Positions 1 through 7,469 are shown, numbered from the stretch's first letter. The stretch: DNA of 12,521 bases from an uncultured Bacillaceae bacterium (GCA_937967685.1 CALBTX010000010.1:1-12521); one strand, 5' to 3'. Numbers and translations are program-made. The notes: a model not told the origin generated them from the letters alone.

Positions 1-10
1 GAGGTCGAGT

Positions 11-55
11 AAAATTGAAAAAACCCCTGCTGAACCTTCGGTTCAACAGGGGTTT
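11..55 (-). terminator. Rho-independent terminator of the mutS2/micropeptide unit
   Basis: An inverted repeat pairs 21-36 with 40-55 (arms AAACCCCTG and TGAACC against GGTTCA and CAGGGGTTT) with one C/A mismatch and a 3-nt loop. Read on the minus strand, the stem is followed by a T-rich tail from 20 down to 11. It lies directly downstream of the minus-strand micropeptide and mutS2, so it most likely ends that transcription unit. Confidence 0.85.
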
Positions 56-90
56 GTCTGCCGTCAGAAGGCTCGCCGTCACGGCCAGCC

Positions 91-174
91 TTAAGCAAAG
101 AACAAAAGATAAATGAATCCGGCAGCCAAAAACACCAGGCTGACAACGACGAGTACTTTGCTTAACGTTTTCAT
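91..174 (-). CDS. 27-aa single-pass membrane micropeptide downstream of mutS2
   Basis: This short minus-strand frame encodes a peptide beginning MKTLSK and ending LLFFA. It has two basic residues at the N-terminus followed by about 20 hydrophobic residues, the layout of a single membrane helix. Two in-frame ATGs exist, at 180 and 174. The Shine-Dalgarno GGAGG at 184-188 is 9 nt from the ATG at 174 but only 3 nt from the one at 180, so I chose 174. The frame begins 42 nt after the mutS2 stop and ends ahead of the terminator at 11-55, so it is probably co-transcribed with mutS2. I do not recognise the family and assign no function. The ribosome site, hydrophobicity and position support it being real, but a frame this short could still be chance. 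Confidence 0.6.
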   Translation of the reverse strand: MKTLSKVLVVVSLVFLAAGFIYLLFFA

Positions 175-216
175 TGCCATAAGCCTCCATCTACTGATAG
201 GTGCAGCATCAGCAGG

Positions 217-2598
217 TTAATCAAGCTGGACGACTGTCACGCCGCTGCCACCTTCTCCTTCTCCTCCCAATCTCGTTTTCTTAATGCGTTTATGCCCCTT
301 CAAATACTGCTGCACGCCTTTGCGCAGCTGGCCAGTGCCCTTGCCGTGAATGATGTAAATTTGTTCGTAACCGGCGAGCAGAGCTTTATCGATATACTGA
401 TCCAATTCGACGATCGCTTCATCAATCGTTTTCCCGCGCAAATCCAGTTCCATCTTGGTGTCGGCGGCATTGGCTTTAACGCTGATATGCCCCGATGGGG
501 CAGTTGACTTGCCGGTATGTTGTCCTTTTTGGGATGGGGCGACTTTCTCCAGTTGATCTTTGTTGACCTTCATCTTCAAGAGACCTAGCTGAACCAAATA
601 TTCCGTCTCTGACGTTTGTTCAATAATGTGCCCTTTCTGGCCGAATGTATGGACGAACACTTCATCACCGGGGTGAAGGGGAACCCGTTTTTGTTTTCTG
701 CTCCAGGACGTTTGCTGCTGCGGATGATCGTTTGCTTTGTCCTCCACTTGCTCCAGTTTCTTTTGGGCTTCAATGAGTAAGTGCTCTTTGACGGCCTGCC
801 CGCTTTTTTGCCGGGCACGAAGCTCGGCTATAATCGCATCGGCCTCTTTTTTGCGCTTGGCCAAATATGCGCGTGCCTTCTCCTTCGCCTTATGCATGAT
901 GCGTTCCCGTTCTTCTTCAAGCTGTTCTTCTTTTTGCTGCAGTCTCTTTTGCAATTGTTCCATTTCTAAACGCAATCGTTCAGCTTGTTGCCTGTCCGCC
1001 TCCGAACGCTTTCTGTTTTCTTCCAAGGAGCTGATCATCGTTTCCACACGGGTGTTCTCCTGGCCGATTTGTGCCTGTGCCCGCTCGATAACGGACGCTT
1101 TTAAACCGAGACGTTGGGCAATGGATAAGGCATTGCTCCGTCCGGGCAGGCCGACCAGCAAACGATAGGTGGGACGCAGCGTGTCGATATCGAATTCCAT
1201 GCTGGCGTTCATCACCTTGGGCTTCGTATAAGCGTACGCTTTTAATTCACTGTAATGTGTTGTGGCCAACACCCGGGCACCGCGTTGGCAGACTTCATCC
1301 AAAATGGCCATGGCTAGAGCCGCGCCTTCGGTTGGATCCGTGCCCGCACCGAGTTCATCTAAGAGCACCAAGCTGTTTTCATCCATGTTTTCCAGTATGC
1401 GGATGATGTTGGTCATATGTGAGGAAAACGTGCTTAAATTTTGCTCGATGCTCTGCTCATCCCCAATGTCAGCGTAGACTGAAGATACAACCGCTATTTC
1501 GGTGCCTTCCTCAGCGGGGACAAACAGGCCTGAACAGCTCATTAAAGTCAACAAGCCGATCGTCTTCAAAGTGACCGTTTTTCCGCCTGTATTGGGGCCC
1601 GTAATGATGAGGGAAGTATAGGCGTCACCCAGCTCGAAACTAACGGGAACGATTTTCTCCGGTTTAATCAGAGGATGTCTGGCTTGTTTCAAGCGAAAGT
1701 ATTTTCGTTGATTGATCTTCGGCTGGACAGCCTTCAGTGCTTGGGCAAAGTAAGCTTTGGCAAAAATAAAATCCAATTCAGCCAAAGCCTGTATATTGCG
1801 GTTTAATGCCTCGCCTTCTTCAGCAACACTTGCCGTCAGGCGCGCTAAAATACGCTCAATTTCTTTTTCTTCTTTCAACTTGGTTTCCTGCAGCTCATTA
1901 TTAATATCGATAACGGATTGTGGTTCAATAAATAACGTCGCTCCGGACGCCGATTGATCATGGACCAACCCCCTAAATTGCGGACGGTATTCCGCTTTCA
2001 CCGGAAGGCAGTAACGTTCATTGCGAATGGTCACGATCGGCTCCTGAAGCATTTTTTGCACGGCAGGGGATTTTGTCAGCTGTTCCAGCTGGTCTTTGAT
2101 CTTCCCTTCCGCATTTCTCATCTGCCCGCGGATACGGCGCAAAGCAGGGCTGGCCGTATCCAGCATACGGCCTTGCTCATCAAAACAAGCATTGATCTGG
2201 CGTTCAATATGTCTAAGCTCCGCAATATGCTCTACCCAGTGCTTGATAATCGGCCAGTCATGCTCTTCCAACAGCGCTTCCAAAAAAAGCTTTAATTTCC
2301 TTGCTCCGGAAATGGTCGAAGCGATATCCTGCAGCTCAGCCGGACTGAGTAGGCTCCCTACCGCAGACCGCTTCAAAGCAGGCCGGATATCCCGTATTCC
2401 CCCGAATGGAACCGTTTCTTTCAGTCGCAACACTTCGGTCCCTTCAAAAGTCGCTTGCTGCCTGAAGTGAACTTCCTCATATTTAAATGACGGTTTAAGC
2501 TGCTTCACTTTTTCTTTACCTAGTGAAGATGCAGCATGTTTGCTCAAACAGTCAATTACTGTCGGATATTCAAGCACTTGCAAAACTCGTTCCAACAC
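217..2598 (-). CDS. mutS2: MutS2: endonuclease / ribosome-rescue ATPase with C-terminal Smr domain
   Basis: MutS2 is a MutS-family ATPase lacking the mismatch-recognition domain. In Bacillus it is described as a recombination-related Smr nuclease and as a factor that splits collided ribosomes (RqcU). The 793 residues match the usual length of about 785. The core and lever region spans roughly 1-300. The ATPase shows Walker A GPNTGGKT at 334-341 and Walker B ending in DELGAGTD at 414-421. A highly charged coiled coil covers about 515-620 and a KOW-like segment about 640-685. The Smr domain occupies about 715-793, with LDLR at 718-721 and HGKGTG at 751-756, so the nuclease motifs are intact. 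The start is GTG at 2598, behind AGGGGGA with a 7-nt gap. In B. subtilis mutS2 follows polX; here the upstream gene is a yugN-like gene and an apparent own promoter is present. Confidence 0.97.
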   Translation of the reverse strand: MLERVLQVLEYPTVIDCLSKHAASSLGKEKVKQLKPSFKYEEVHFRQQATFEGTEVLRLKETVPFGGIRDIRPALKRSAVGSLLSPAELQDIASTISGARKLKLFLEALLEEHDWPIIKHWVEHIAELRHIERQINACFDEQGRMLDTASPALRRIRGQMRNAEGKIKDQLEQLTKSPAVQKMLQEPIVTIRNERYCLPVKAEYRPQFRGLVHDQSASGATLFIEPQSVIDINNELQETKLKEEKEIERILARLTASVAEEGEALNRNIQALAELDFIFAKAYFAQALKAVQPKINQRKYFRLKQARHPLIKPEKIVPVSFELGDAYTSLIITGPNTGGKTVTLKTIGLLTLMSCSGLFVPAEEGTEIAVVSSVYADIGDEQSIEQNLSTFSSHMTNIIRILENMDENSLVLLDELGAGTDPTEGAALAMAILDEVCQRGARVLATTHYSELKAYAYTKPKVMNASMEFDIDTLRPTYRLLVGLPGRSNALSIAQRLGLKASVIERAQAQIGQENTRVETMISSLEENRKRSEADRQQAERLRLEMEQLQKRLQQKEEQLEEERERIMHKAKEKARAYLAKRKKEADAIIAELRARQKSGQAVKEHLLIEAQKKLEQVEDKANDHPQQQTSWSRKQKRVPLHPGDEVFVHTFGQKGHIIEQTSETEYLVQLGLLKMKVNKDQLEKVAPSQKGQHTGKSTAPSGHISVKANAADTKMELDLRGKTIDEAIVELDQYIDKALLAGYEQIYIIHGKGTGQLRKGVQQYLKGHKRIKKTRLGGEGEGGSGVTVVQLD

Positions 2599-2625
2599 GG
2601 TGAAATCCCCCTGTCATCCACCCCC

Positions 2626-2634
2626 ATTATAGCA
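2626..2634 (-). promoter_or_regulatory. Extended -10 promoter candidate for mutS2
   Basis: On the minus strand the sequence TGCTATAAT gives a perfect -10 hexamer (TATAAT, 2626-2631) with the TGn extension. It lies about 28 nt before the GTG start of mutS2. A -35 is weak: TTCAGT at 2650-2655 with an 18-nt spacer is the best I see. An extended -10 can work with a poor -35, so this is a plausible sigma-A promoter. Confidence 0.55.
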
Positions 2635-2673
2635 CAAAGGAGGTGTAAAACTGAAAGCAGGCATCTCGTTTAG

Positions 2674-2739
2674 GGGAGTACTCCGTTCAGGGAAACACTC
2701 ATGCAAGGGAGCACGCTTACGGGGGAGCACTTATGCGCC
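2674..2739. repeat. Degenerate tandem repeat, four units of 16-17 nt
   Basis: Four units each begin with GGGA, at 2674, 2690, 2707 and 2723, giving steps of 16, 17 and 16 nt. Units 3 and 4 are closest (GGGAGCACGCTTACGG and GGGAGCACTTATGCG). Unit 2 reads GGGAAACACTCATGCA and unit 1 is more diverged, containing the palindrome GGAGTACTCC. The last unit runs into the stop codon and final codons of the yugN-like gene. No function is evident. Confidence 0.45.
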
Positions 2740-3150
2740 GAATTGCTCTTGGAAAGCATGCTCTAGTTTTTGCAAGATCGGCTTTGCTTGGTGGAGATCT
2801 TCTTCTGTCAAAGAGGCGTCCGCATCTTCGGGTTCGGCAAATTGGTTAAACGTCGCATTAGTCAGGGTGATGTCCGTGTCCTCCGCAATACCTTTTTGGT
2901 ACTTGTGCCGGAGTAAAAACGGCCGGCCAAGTCTTATCGTTGAATCGGCATCGCCAAAAGTTCCTCTTTCCGCATAAGCCGGAATCCGTATAAATAAATA
3001 GCCGGGATGTGATGCCAATTTATAATCAAAGTAGCCGTGATCATAATCCCAGCCGCCTCCCAGCTCAAATCCTTGCGCTTCAAAAAACCGGCTGAATTCC
3101 TCATATTCTCCTTGCTTTCCTTCCAACATGGTTTGCTCAAATGCATACAA
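2731..3150 (-). CDS. YugN-like family protein
   Basis: The protein resembles the small YugN-like family of Bacillaceae, whose biochemical role is unknown. From the proposed start it has 139 residues, close to the roughly 130 of B. subtilis YugN. The family-like core is GGWDYDHGYFDYKL at 32-45, followed by YLFIRIPAYA at 51-60, LGRPFLLRHKYQKG at 74-87 and an acidic C-terminal tail. No signal peptide or membrane segment is visible. The start is TTG at 3150, which has a near-perfect GAGGAGG (3159-3165) 8 nt upstream. The frame stays open to a TTG at 3222 and an ATG at 3210, but these lack a ribosome site and lie in or beside the tkt terminator tail. The gene follows tkt on the same strand, and I see no convincing own promoter in the short gap. 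Family assignment is from memory of sequence patterns. Confidence 0.8.
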   Translation of the reverse strand: MYAFEQTMLEGKQGEYEEFSRFFEAQGFELGGGWDYDHGYFDYKLASHPGYLFIRIPAYAERGTFGDADSTIRLGRPFLLRHKYQKGIAEDTDITLTNATFNQFAEPEDADASLTEEDLHQAKPILQKLEHAFQEQFGA

Positions 3151-3158
3151 TGGGCAAT

Positions 3159-3165
3159 CCTCCTC
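3159..3165 (-). promoter_or_regulatory. Ribosome binding site that fixes the TTG start of the yugN-like gene
   Basis: GAGGAGG on the minus strand lies 8 nt before TTG at 3150. No comparable site precedes the longer in-frame starts at 3210 or 3222, so this site decides the start. Confidence 0.75.
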
Positions 3166-3225
3166 TCTGCGATCGTTACGTTTACTTTTACCGAATGAAG
3201 GCCATTTCATGAGCGGAACCAATCC

Positions 3226-3259
3226 AAAAAAATAGTTACAGGATGAACCTGTAACTATT
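3226..3259 (-). terminator. Terminator of tkt
   Basis: A perfect 12-bp inverted repeat (AATAGTTACAGG at 3231-3242, partner at 3248-3259) encloses a 5-nt loop. On the minus strand it is followed by an unbroken T run that begins in the stem foot and continues to 3226. It lies about 50 nt past the transketolase stop codon. Some readthrough would be needed to reach the yugN-like gene if that gene has no promoter. Confidence 0.9.
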
Positions 3260-3306
3260 GTTTAGAAAGCGATGGTCGAGTAAAGCATGAGATGAGCCAT
3301 CTGACG

Positions 3307-5310
3307 TTAGTCAGACAACAATTGCTTTGCTTTGGAGACCACATTTTCCACTGTGAAACCGTATGCTTCGACAACTTGATGCCCCGGTGCGCTGGCGCCG
3401 AATTTATCGATGCCCAATACGGCGCCTTCGCTGCCGATATAACGCTCCCAGCCGAAAGGTCTGGCCATTTCCACGGCCAAACGTTTTTTCAGCTGCGGAG
3501 GCAACACCGCATCTTTATACGCTTGATCCTGATTTTCAAACAATTCCCAGCTGGGCATACTGACAACGCGCACAGGAATTCCTTCATCTGCAAGTTTCTC
3601 TTGCGCTTGGAGCACAAGACTCACTTCAGAACCGCTGGCCAGGAGAATGAGTTTCGCTTCCCCCTGATCGGCATCAGCGAGTACGTACGCCCCTCTACTC
3701 AACCGGTCGAAACTGTTTTCGGTTTCCTTGAGTACGGGCAGTTTTTGACGGGTGAGAACCAAAGCTGTCGGGCCTCCGGTGTTAGAGAGCGCATACTGCC
3801 AGGCAGCAACTGTTTCATTGGCATCGGCGGGACGCAATACGGTCAACCCGGGAAGCGCTCTTAAGGAAGGAAGCTGTTCGACGGGCTCGTGCGTCGGTCC
3901 ATCTTCCCCGACGGCAATGCTGTCATGCGTAAAAACATAAGTGACCGGCAGATTTTGCAGGGCTGCCAGGCGAATGGCCGGCCGCAAATAGTCGGAGAAG
4001 ACAAAAAATGTACCTCCATATATCCGCAGACCCCCGTGCAGGGCAATCCCGTTCATCGCCGCACCCATGGCGTGTTCACGCACGCCGAACCATATGTTGC
4101 GTCCGCCGTAATCGTCAGCTTGGAATCTGCCGCCGTCTTCAATCAGCGTATTGTTGGATGAAGCGAGATCAGCGGAACCGCCCCAAAAATTGGGGATTTG
4201 CCTGGAAATATGCTGAATCGCTTTTCCTGACGCGGCACGGGTGGCCAGTTGCTCTCCCGCCTGGAATGCAGGAAGATCATCCGCCCAATCATCCGGCAGC
4301 TCCCCTTTGACACAGGCGAGAAACTCCGAAGCCAAACGGGGATATTTTTCTTTGTATGCAGCAAAAAGCCGCTTCCATTCTTCTTCGTTTTTCTGCCCCT
4401 CTTTCTTTAATTCAGCAAAATGCGCCCGCACTTCTTCAGGCACATGGAAGTCTTCAGCAAACGTCCATTTGTAATGTTCTTTCGTTAACTTGACTTCTTC
4501 TTTTCCTAACGGTGAACCGTGTGCAGCGTTTGTGCCCCCCTGATTGGGACTGCCGTATCCGATAATCGTTTTCACTTCAATCAATGTCGGCTGGGCGGTA
4601 TTTTTTTGGGCCCGGCGAATCGCCTGTTCAATCTCAGAAGTGTCGTTGCCGTCTTCAACGCGAAGATATTCCCAGCCGGATGCTTCAAATCTTTGCTGAA
4701 TATTCTCACTGAAGGCATAACGCAAATCTCCGTCCAGGGAGATATCGTTTGAATCGTACAAAACAATCAGCCGTCCCAAACCTAAGTGTCCGGCCAACGA
4801 AGCCGCTTCATAAGCAATGCCTTCCATTAAATCCCCATCGCCGCAAAGGACATACGTATAATGGTCGACAATGGGATACTCTTCTCGATTATATCGAGCA
4901 GCCAAATGTCTTTCAGCCATGGCCATACCAACGGCGTTAGCAATGCCCTGCCCCAATGGACCTGTCGTCGCTTCGACTCCCTCGGTATGGCCGAACTCAG
5001 GATGTCCTGGCGTTTTGCTTCCCCATTGCCTAAACCTCTTTAAATCATCCAAAGAAAGATCATATCCGCTTAAATGCAATAAGCTGTACAGCAACATCGA
5101 GCCATGACCGGCGGACAACACAAAGCGATCGCGGTTGAACCAGCGTGCATTGGCCGGATTGTGTTTCAAACATTTGCTCCAAAGCGTGTAAGCCATCGGT
5201 GCTGCGCCCATCGGCAATCCGGGATGCCCCGAGTTGGCCTTCTCCACGGCATCGATGGATAAAGTTCTAATCGTGGTTATCGCCAGATCTTCAATCGATT
5301 GATCGGTCAT
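3307..5310 (-). CDS. tkt: Transketolase
   Basis: Transketolase moves two-carbon units between sugar phosphates in the non-oxidative pentose phosphate pathway, using thiamine diphosphate and a divalent metal in the cytoplasm. The 667-residue length equals that of typical bacterial enzymes. The N-terminal cofactor domain shows SGHPG at 27-31, the thiamine diphosphate motif GDGDLMEG at 157-164 with the following N188, and GYGSPNQGG at 251-259. The pyrimidine domain carries the catalytic glutamate in VREHAMG (E412). A C-terminal domain follows from about 540. The start is ATG at 5310, with GAGGAGG (5318-5324) 7 nt upstream. A longer frame opening with TTG at 5328 would overlap that ribosome site and is rejected. 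A dedicated terminator follows the gene. The -10-like GATAAT upstream lacks a good -35, so the promoter is unresolved. Confidence 0.97.
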   Translation of the reverse strand: MTDQSIEDLAITTIRTLSIDAVEKANSGHPGLPMGAAPMAYTLWSKCLKHNPANARWFNRDRFVLSAGHGSMLLYSLLHLSGYDLSLDDLKRFRQWGSKTPGHPEFGHTEGVEATTGPLGQGIANAVGMAMAERHLAARYNREEYPIVDHYTYVLCGDGDLMEGIAYEAASLAGHLGLGRLIVLYDSNDISLDGDLRYAFSENIQQRFEASGWEYLRVEDGNDTSEIEQAIRRAQKNTAQPTLIEVKTIIGYGSPNQGGTNAAHGSPLGKEEVKLTKEHYKWTFAEDFHVPEEVRAHFAELKKEGQKNEEEWKRLFAAYKEKYPRLASEFLACVKGELPDDWADDLPAFQAGEQLATRAASGKAIQHISRQIPNFWGGSADLASSNNTLIEDGGRFQADDYGGRNIWFGVREHAMGAAMNGIALHGGLRIYGGTFFVFSDYLRPAIRLAALQNLPVTYVFTHDSIAVGEDGPTHEPVEQLPSLRALPGLTVLRPADANETVAAWQYALSNTGGPTALVLTRQKLPVLKETENSFDRLSRGAYVLADADQGEAKLILLASGSEVSLVLQAQEKLADEGIPVRVVSMPSWELFENQDQAYKDAVLPPQLKKRLAVEMARPFGWERYIGSEGAVLGIDKFGASAPGHQVVEAYGFTVENVVSKAKQLLSD

Positions 5311-5483
5311 ACCCTTTCCTCCTCGCAATCATGACTATTTCCAGATTCCTTATACTCAGCCATTATCTCATGTCTTCAATTTGAAAAGCAACGCAGGCCA
5401 TAGCTCACACCATGAGACAAGATGGCCATGCCGCCCAATATGGCTGATGCCGCCCAAATTCAAGCCTCCTGGTTGTTTACCCA

Positions 5484-5512
5484 AACATGTCAGGCAAATC
5501 TCTCATACGTTA
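5484..5512 (+). promoter_or_regulatory. Sigma-K-like promoter for the YjcZ-like gene
   Basis: CATACGTTA at 5504-5512 is an exact match to the sigma-K -10 consensus CATAnnnTA. AACA at 5484-5487 fits the sigma-K -35 (mACm), with 17 nt between the AC and CATA. The start codon of the small YjcZ-like gene lies 56 nt downstream. Expression in the mother cell late in sporulation is inferred from this match and is not shown. Confidence 0.55.
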
Positions 5513-5518
5513 GTAATG

Positions 5519-5539
5519 ACATGAAACCAGCTTTCATGT
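5519..5539 (+). repeat. Inverted repeat in the 5' leader of the YjcZ-like gene
   Basis: ACATGAAA (5519-5526) and TTTCATGT (5532-5539) form an 8-bp perfect stem with a 5-nt loop. It lies just downstream of the sigma-K-like -10, around the expected transcription start, and 12 nt before the ribosome site. It could stabilise the mRNA 5' end or be an operator. Confidence 0.45.
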
Positions 5540-5567
5540 TCATTTTGACAAAAGGAGTGACTGACAT

Positions 5568-5711
5568 ATGTCTCATAGCGGCTACCCTGCTGCTGGATAT
5601 GGCCAAGGTTGCGGTCCGCGACACGGTAGTTTCTCGTTGGTTGTCGTTCTGTTCATCTTGCTGATCATCGTTGGCTGCGGTTGTTTCTTAGGACCGTCGA
5701 CAAAATGCTAG
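5568..5711 (+). CDS. YjcZ-like small spore-associated membrane protein
   Basis: This 47-residue frame begins ATG at 5568 behind AAAGGAG (5551-5557) with a 10-nt gap. The N-terminal part is rich in Gly, Tyr and Ser (MSHSGYPAAGYGQGCG). It is followed by the hydrophobic block FSLVVVLFILLIIVGCGCF at about 22-40, which closely matches the signature of the YjcZ family of small sporulation proteins (FALIVVLFILLIIVG type). The tail is short and ends with a cysteine; there are four cysteines in all. The family's function is unknown, but members are found in spores. The sigma-K-like promoter upstream agrees with this. It stands alone on the plus strand between divergently placed tkt and convergent pepA. 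It is not related by frame to the long plus-strand frame overlapping it. Confidence 0.85.
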   Translation: MSHSGYPAAGYGQGCGPRHGSFSLVVVLFILLIIVGCGCFLGPSTKC

Positions 5712-5868
5712 TCAGACACATTTTATAGTGAGAGGGATGCAAAAGAACGGTTGCACACATGAGGGGAGATTCACTTAAGCCATGACTGTTCGGATTCAAT
5801 CAGAGGCTCAGGACAGCTGTGAAAAAGACGACAGACAAGACGTGTATTCGTCGTGGCGAAGGCTGGTC

Positions 5869-5900
5869 AAAGGATGTGCTTGATTGAGCACATCCTTTTT
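5869..5900 (+). terminator. Strong terminator between the YjcZ-like gene and pepA
   Basis: A perfect 12-bp stem (AAAGGATGTGCT at 5869-5880, partner at 5887-5898) has a 6-nt loop and runs into TTTTT at 5896-5900 on the plus strand. On the minus strand the tail is only TTT, so it should work mainly on plus-strand transcripts, though it may also stop pepA transcripts arriving from the right. Confidence 0.88.
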
Positions 5901-5960
5901 AGACAATTTCCATGGAAATAATACGCTAAATTATGACACGATTCCCTAGCATGGCCTTGA

Positions 5961-7469
5961 TCAGTCCTTTGCTTTGGTGGCAAAACGTTCGGCCAAAGCG
6001 GCCAATGTGCGCACCATGACACCGGTTCCTCCTTTTGGCGTGAGCATATCGCCTTTATCTGTCCAAGCCGTACCGGCAATATCCAGGTGGACCCACGGCG
6101 TTTCTTCAGCAAATTCTCCAATAAACAAGCCAGCCGTTATACTTCCGGCCAATCTTCCCGGAGCGTTGTTTAAATCGGCCACATCACTTGATCTGACGAG
6201 TTTTTTATACGGATCAAAGTCCGGCAGCCTCCATATATATTCCCCCGCTTGATGACCGCATTCCAATACATCGATAAAAAAATCTTCGTCATTGGTCACC
6301 GCGCCTGTCGTGCAGTCCCCGAGTGCGATTAAAACGGCGCCGGTCAGCGTGGCCACATCAACCAAATAATCGGCCCCCAACTGTTTCGCATATGTGATGG
6401 CATCTGCCAAAACCAACCTTCCTTCGGCATCTGTATTAAGCACTTCGATTGTTTTGCCGCTCAACGACGTAATGACATCCCCGGGCTTCAAAGCCTTTCC
6501 GCCAGGCATGTTTTCAGTGGCCGGAATGACGGCTAAAACGTTGCATGGCGGCTGCAAGTGACCGATTGCGTCCATTGTTCCCAGAACCGCCGCCGCTCCT
6601 CCCAGATCCATTTTCATCTCATGCATTTTTTGAGCGGGCTTTAAAGAGATGCCTCCTGTATCAAAGGTGATTCCTTTGCCAACCAAACCGAGTACGTTCT
6701 CCCAGCGCTCTCGTCCCTGATATTTTAAAACGATCATTTTAGGCGGCTCAGCCGATCCTTGAGCGACAGCGAGCAAGGCACCCATCGCTTTTTCCTCCAG
6801 ATCTTCCCGTTCCAGAACGTCATACTCAAAACCGTGTCGCAAAGCGAGTTCAACCGCTTTTTCCGCCAATTGTTGCGGCGTTAATTTGTTTCCGGGTGTG
6901 TTCACTAAATCGCGGGCGAAACTCGTTCCTTCGCCGTATACTTTGCCTTTCTGCAACGCGGTCTCAACCGTGTTGTCCGCTCGCGTTTGATAAACGGAGA
7001 CACTGTCCGGCACTTTTTGATCTTCCTTCTCCGTTTTGTAACCGGCAAAGGAATACGATGCCAAAACGGCTGCTTCCGCAAGGGCATGGGCGATCCAAGC
7101 AGAATCATCATCATGCACACAAAAACTGTCCAGACAAAACGTCATCTTGCTCGCTTTGTCTTCCATTCCCCGGCGAATCGCCCGACCAAAAGTTTGCCGC
7201 GCTGTTTCGAAGTTGAATTCTTTTTTCTTCCCTAAACCGATGCAAACCACTTTTTTGCTTGGGATTTTGCCGAACGTATGTACACTTGCGATTTGTTCCG
7301 CATCGGCACTTAGCGTTCCCTCGTCAATCAGTACAGACAGCTGTCCGTTCATCTTCTCGTTCAATTCCGAAAAACAACCGCCAGGTCTTTTGTCTTCTTG
7401 GAAGAAGCCGAAAACGAACAAATCGGCTTTGACTTCCGTTGCCTGCTTTTTCTCGACAAATAGATGCAT
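5961..7469 (-). CDS. pepA: Leucyl aminopeptidase, peptidase family M17
   Basis: This cytoplasmic two-metal aminopeptidase removes N-terminal residues, preferentially leucine, in peptide turnover. The B. subtilis counterpart is YuiE. The 502 residues match the family. A less conserved N-terminal macro-like domain covers about 1-160. The catalytic domain contains VGKGITFDTGGISLKP at 263-278, MKMDLGG at 285-291 and the family signature NTDAEGRL at 345-352. All expected residues are present: metal ligands K265, D270, D288, D347 and E349, and catalytic K277 and R351. These have the same spacing as in E. coli PepA, offset by five. The start is ATG at 7469 behind GGAGGGG. The gene is divergent from yuiD, and a TATAAT lies upstream at 7537-7542. 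Its stop is about 60 nt from the terminator at 5869-5900. Confidence 0.97.
   Translation of the reverse strand: MHLFVEKKQATEVKADLFVFGFFQEDKRPGGCFSELNEKMNGQLSVLIDEGTLSADAEQIASVHTFGKIPSKKVVCIGLGKKKEFNFETARQTFGRAIRRGMEDKASKMTFCLDSFCVHDDDSAWIAHALAEAAVLASYSFAGYKTEKEDQKVPDSVSVYQTRADNTVETALQKGKVYGEGTSFARDLVNTPGNKLTPQQLAEKAVELALRHGFEYDVLEREDLEEKAMGALLAVAQGSAEPPKMIVLKYQGRERWENVLGLVGKGITFDTGGISLKPAQKMHEMKMDLGGAAAVLGTMDAIGHLQPPCNVLAVIPATENMPGGKALKPGDVITSLSGKTIEVLNTDAEGRLVLADAITYAKQLGADYLVDVATLTGAVLIALGDCTTGAVTNDEDFFIDVLECGHQAGEYIWRLPDFDPYKKLVRSSDVADLNNAPGRLAGSITAGLFIGEFAEETPWVHLDIAGTAWTDKGDMLTPKGGTGVMVRTLAALAERFATKAKD

Noticed and set aside
70..90. Second terminator after the micropeptide
   Set aside because: GGCT-C-GCCG/CGGC-C-AGCC can pair with a mismatch, but no T-rich tail follows on the minus strand.
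737..1168. 143-codon plus-strand open frame inside mutS2
   Set aside because: It lies opposite the coiled-coil part of mutS2, has Ser/Cys-rich composition typical of an antisense shadow, and no ribosome site.
3292..3864. 190-codon plus-strand open frame opposite tkt
   Set aside because: It is antisense to a fully intact transketolase and has no recognisable family or ribosome site.
5311..5328. Upstream TTG start for tkt adding six residues
   Set aside because: These codons are the GAGGAGG ribosome site itself; ATG 5310 is correctly spaced and matches family length.
5422..5664. 80-codon plus-strand frame overlapping the YjcZ-like gene
   Set aside because: It is in a different frame, has no ribosome site, and its end overlaps the well-supported YjcZ-like frame.
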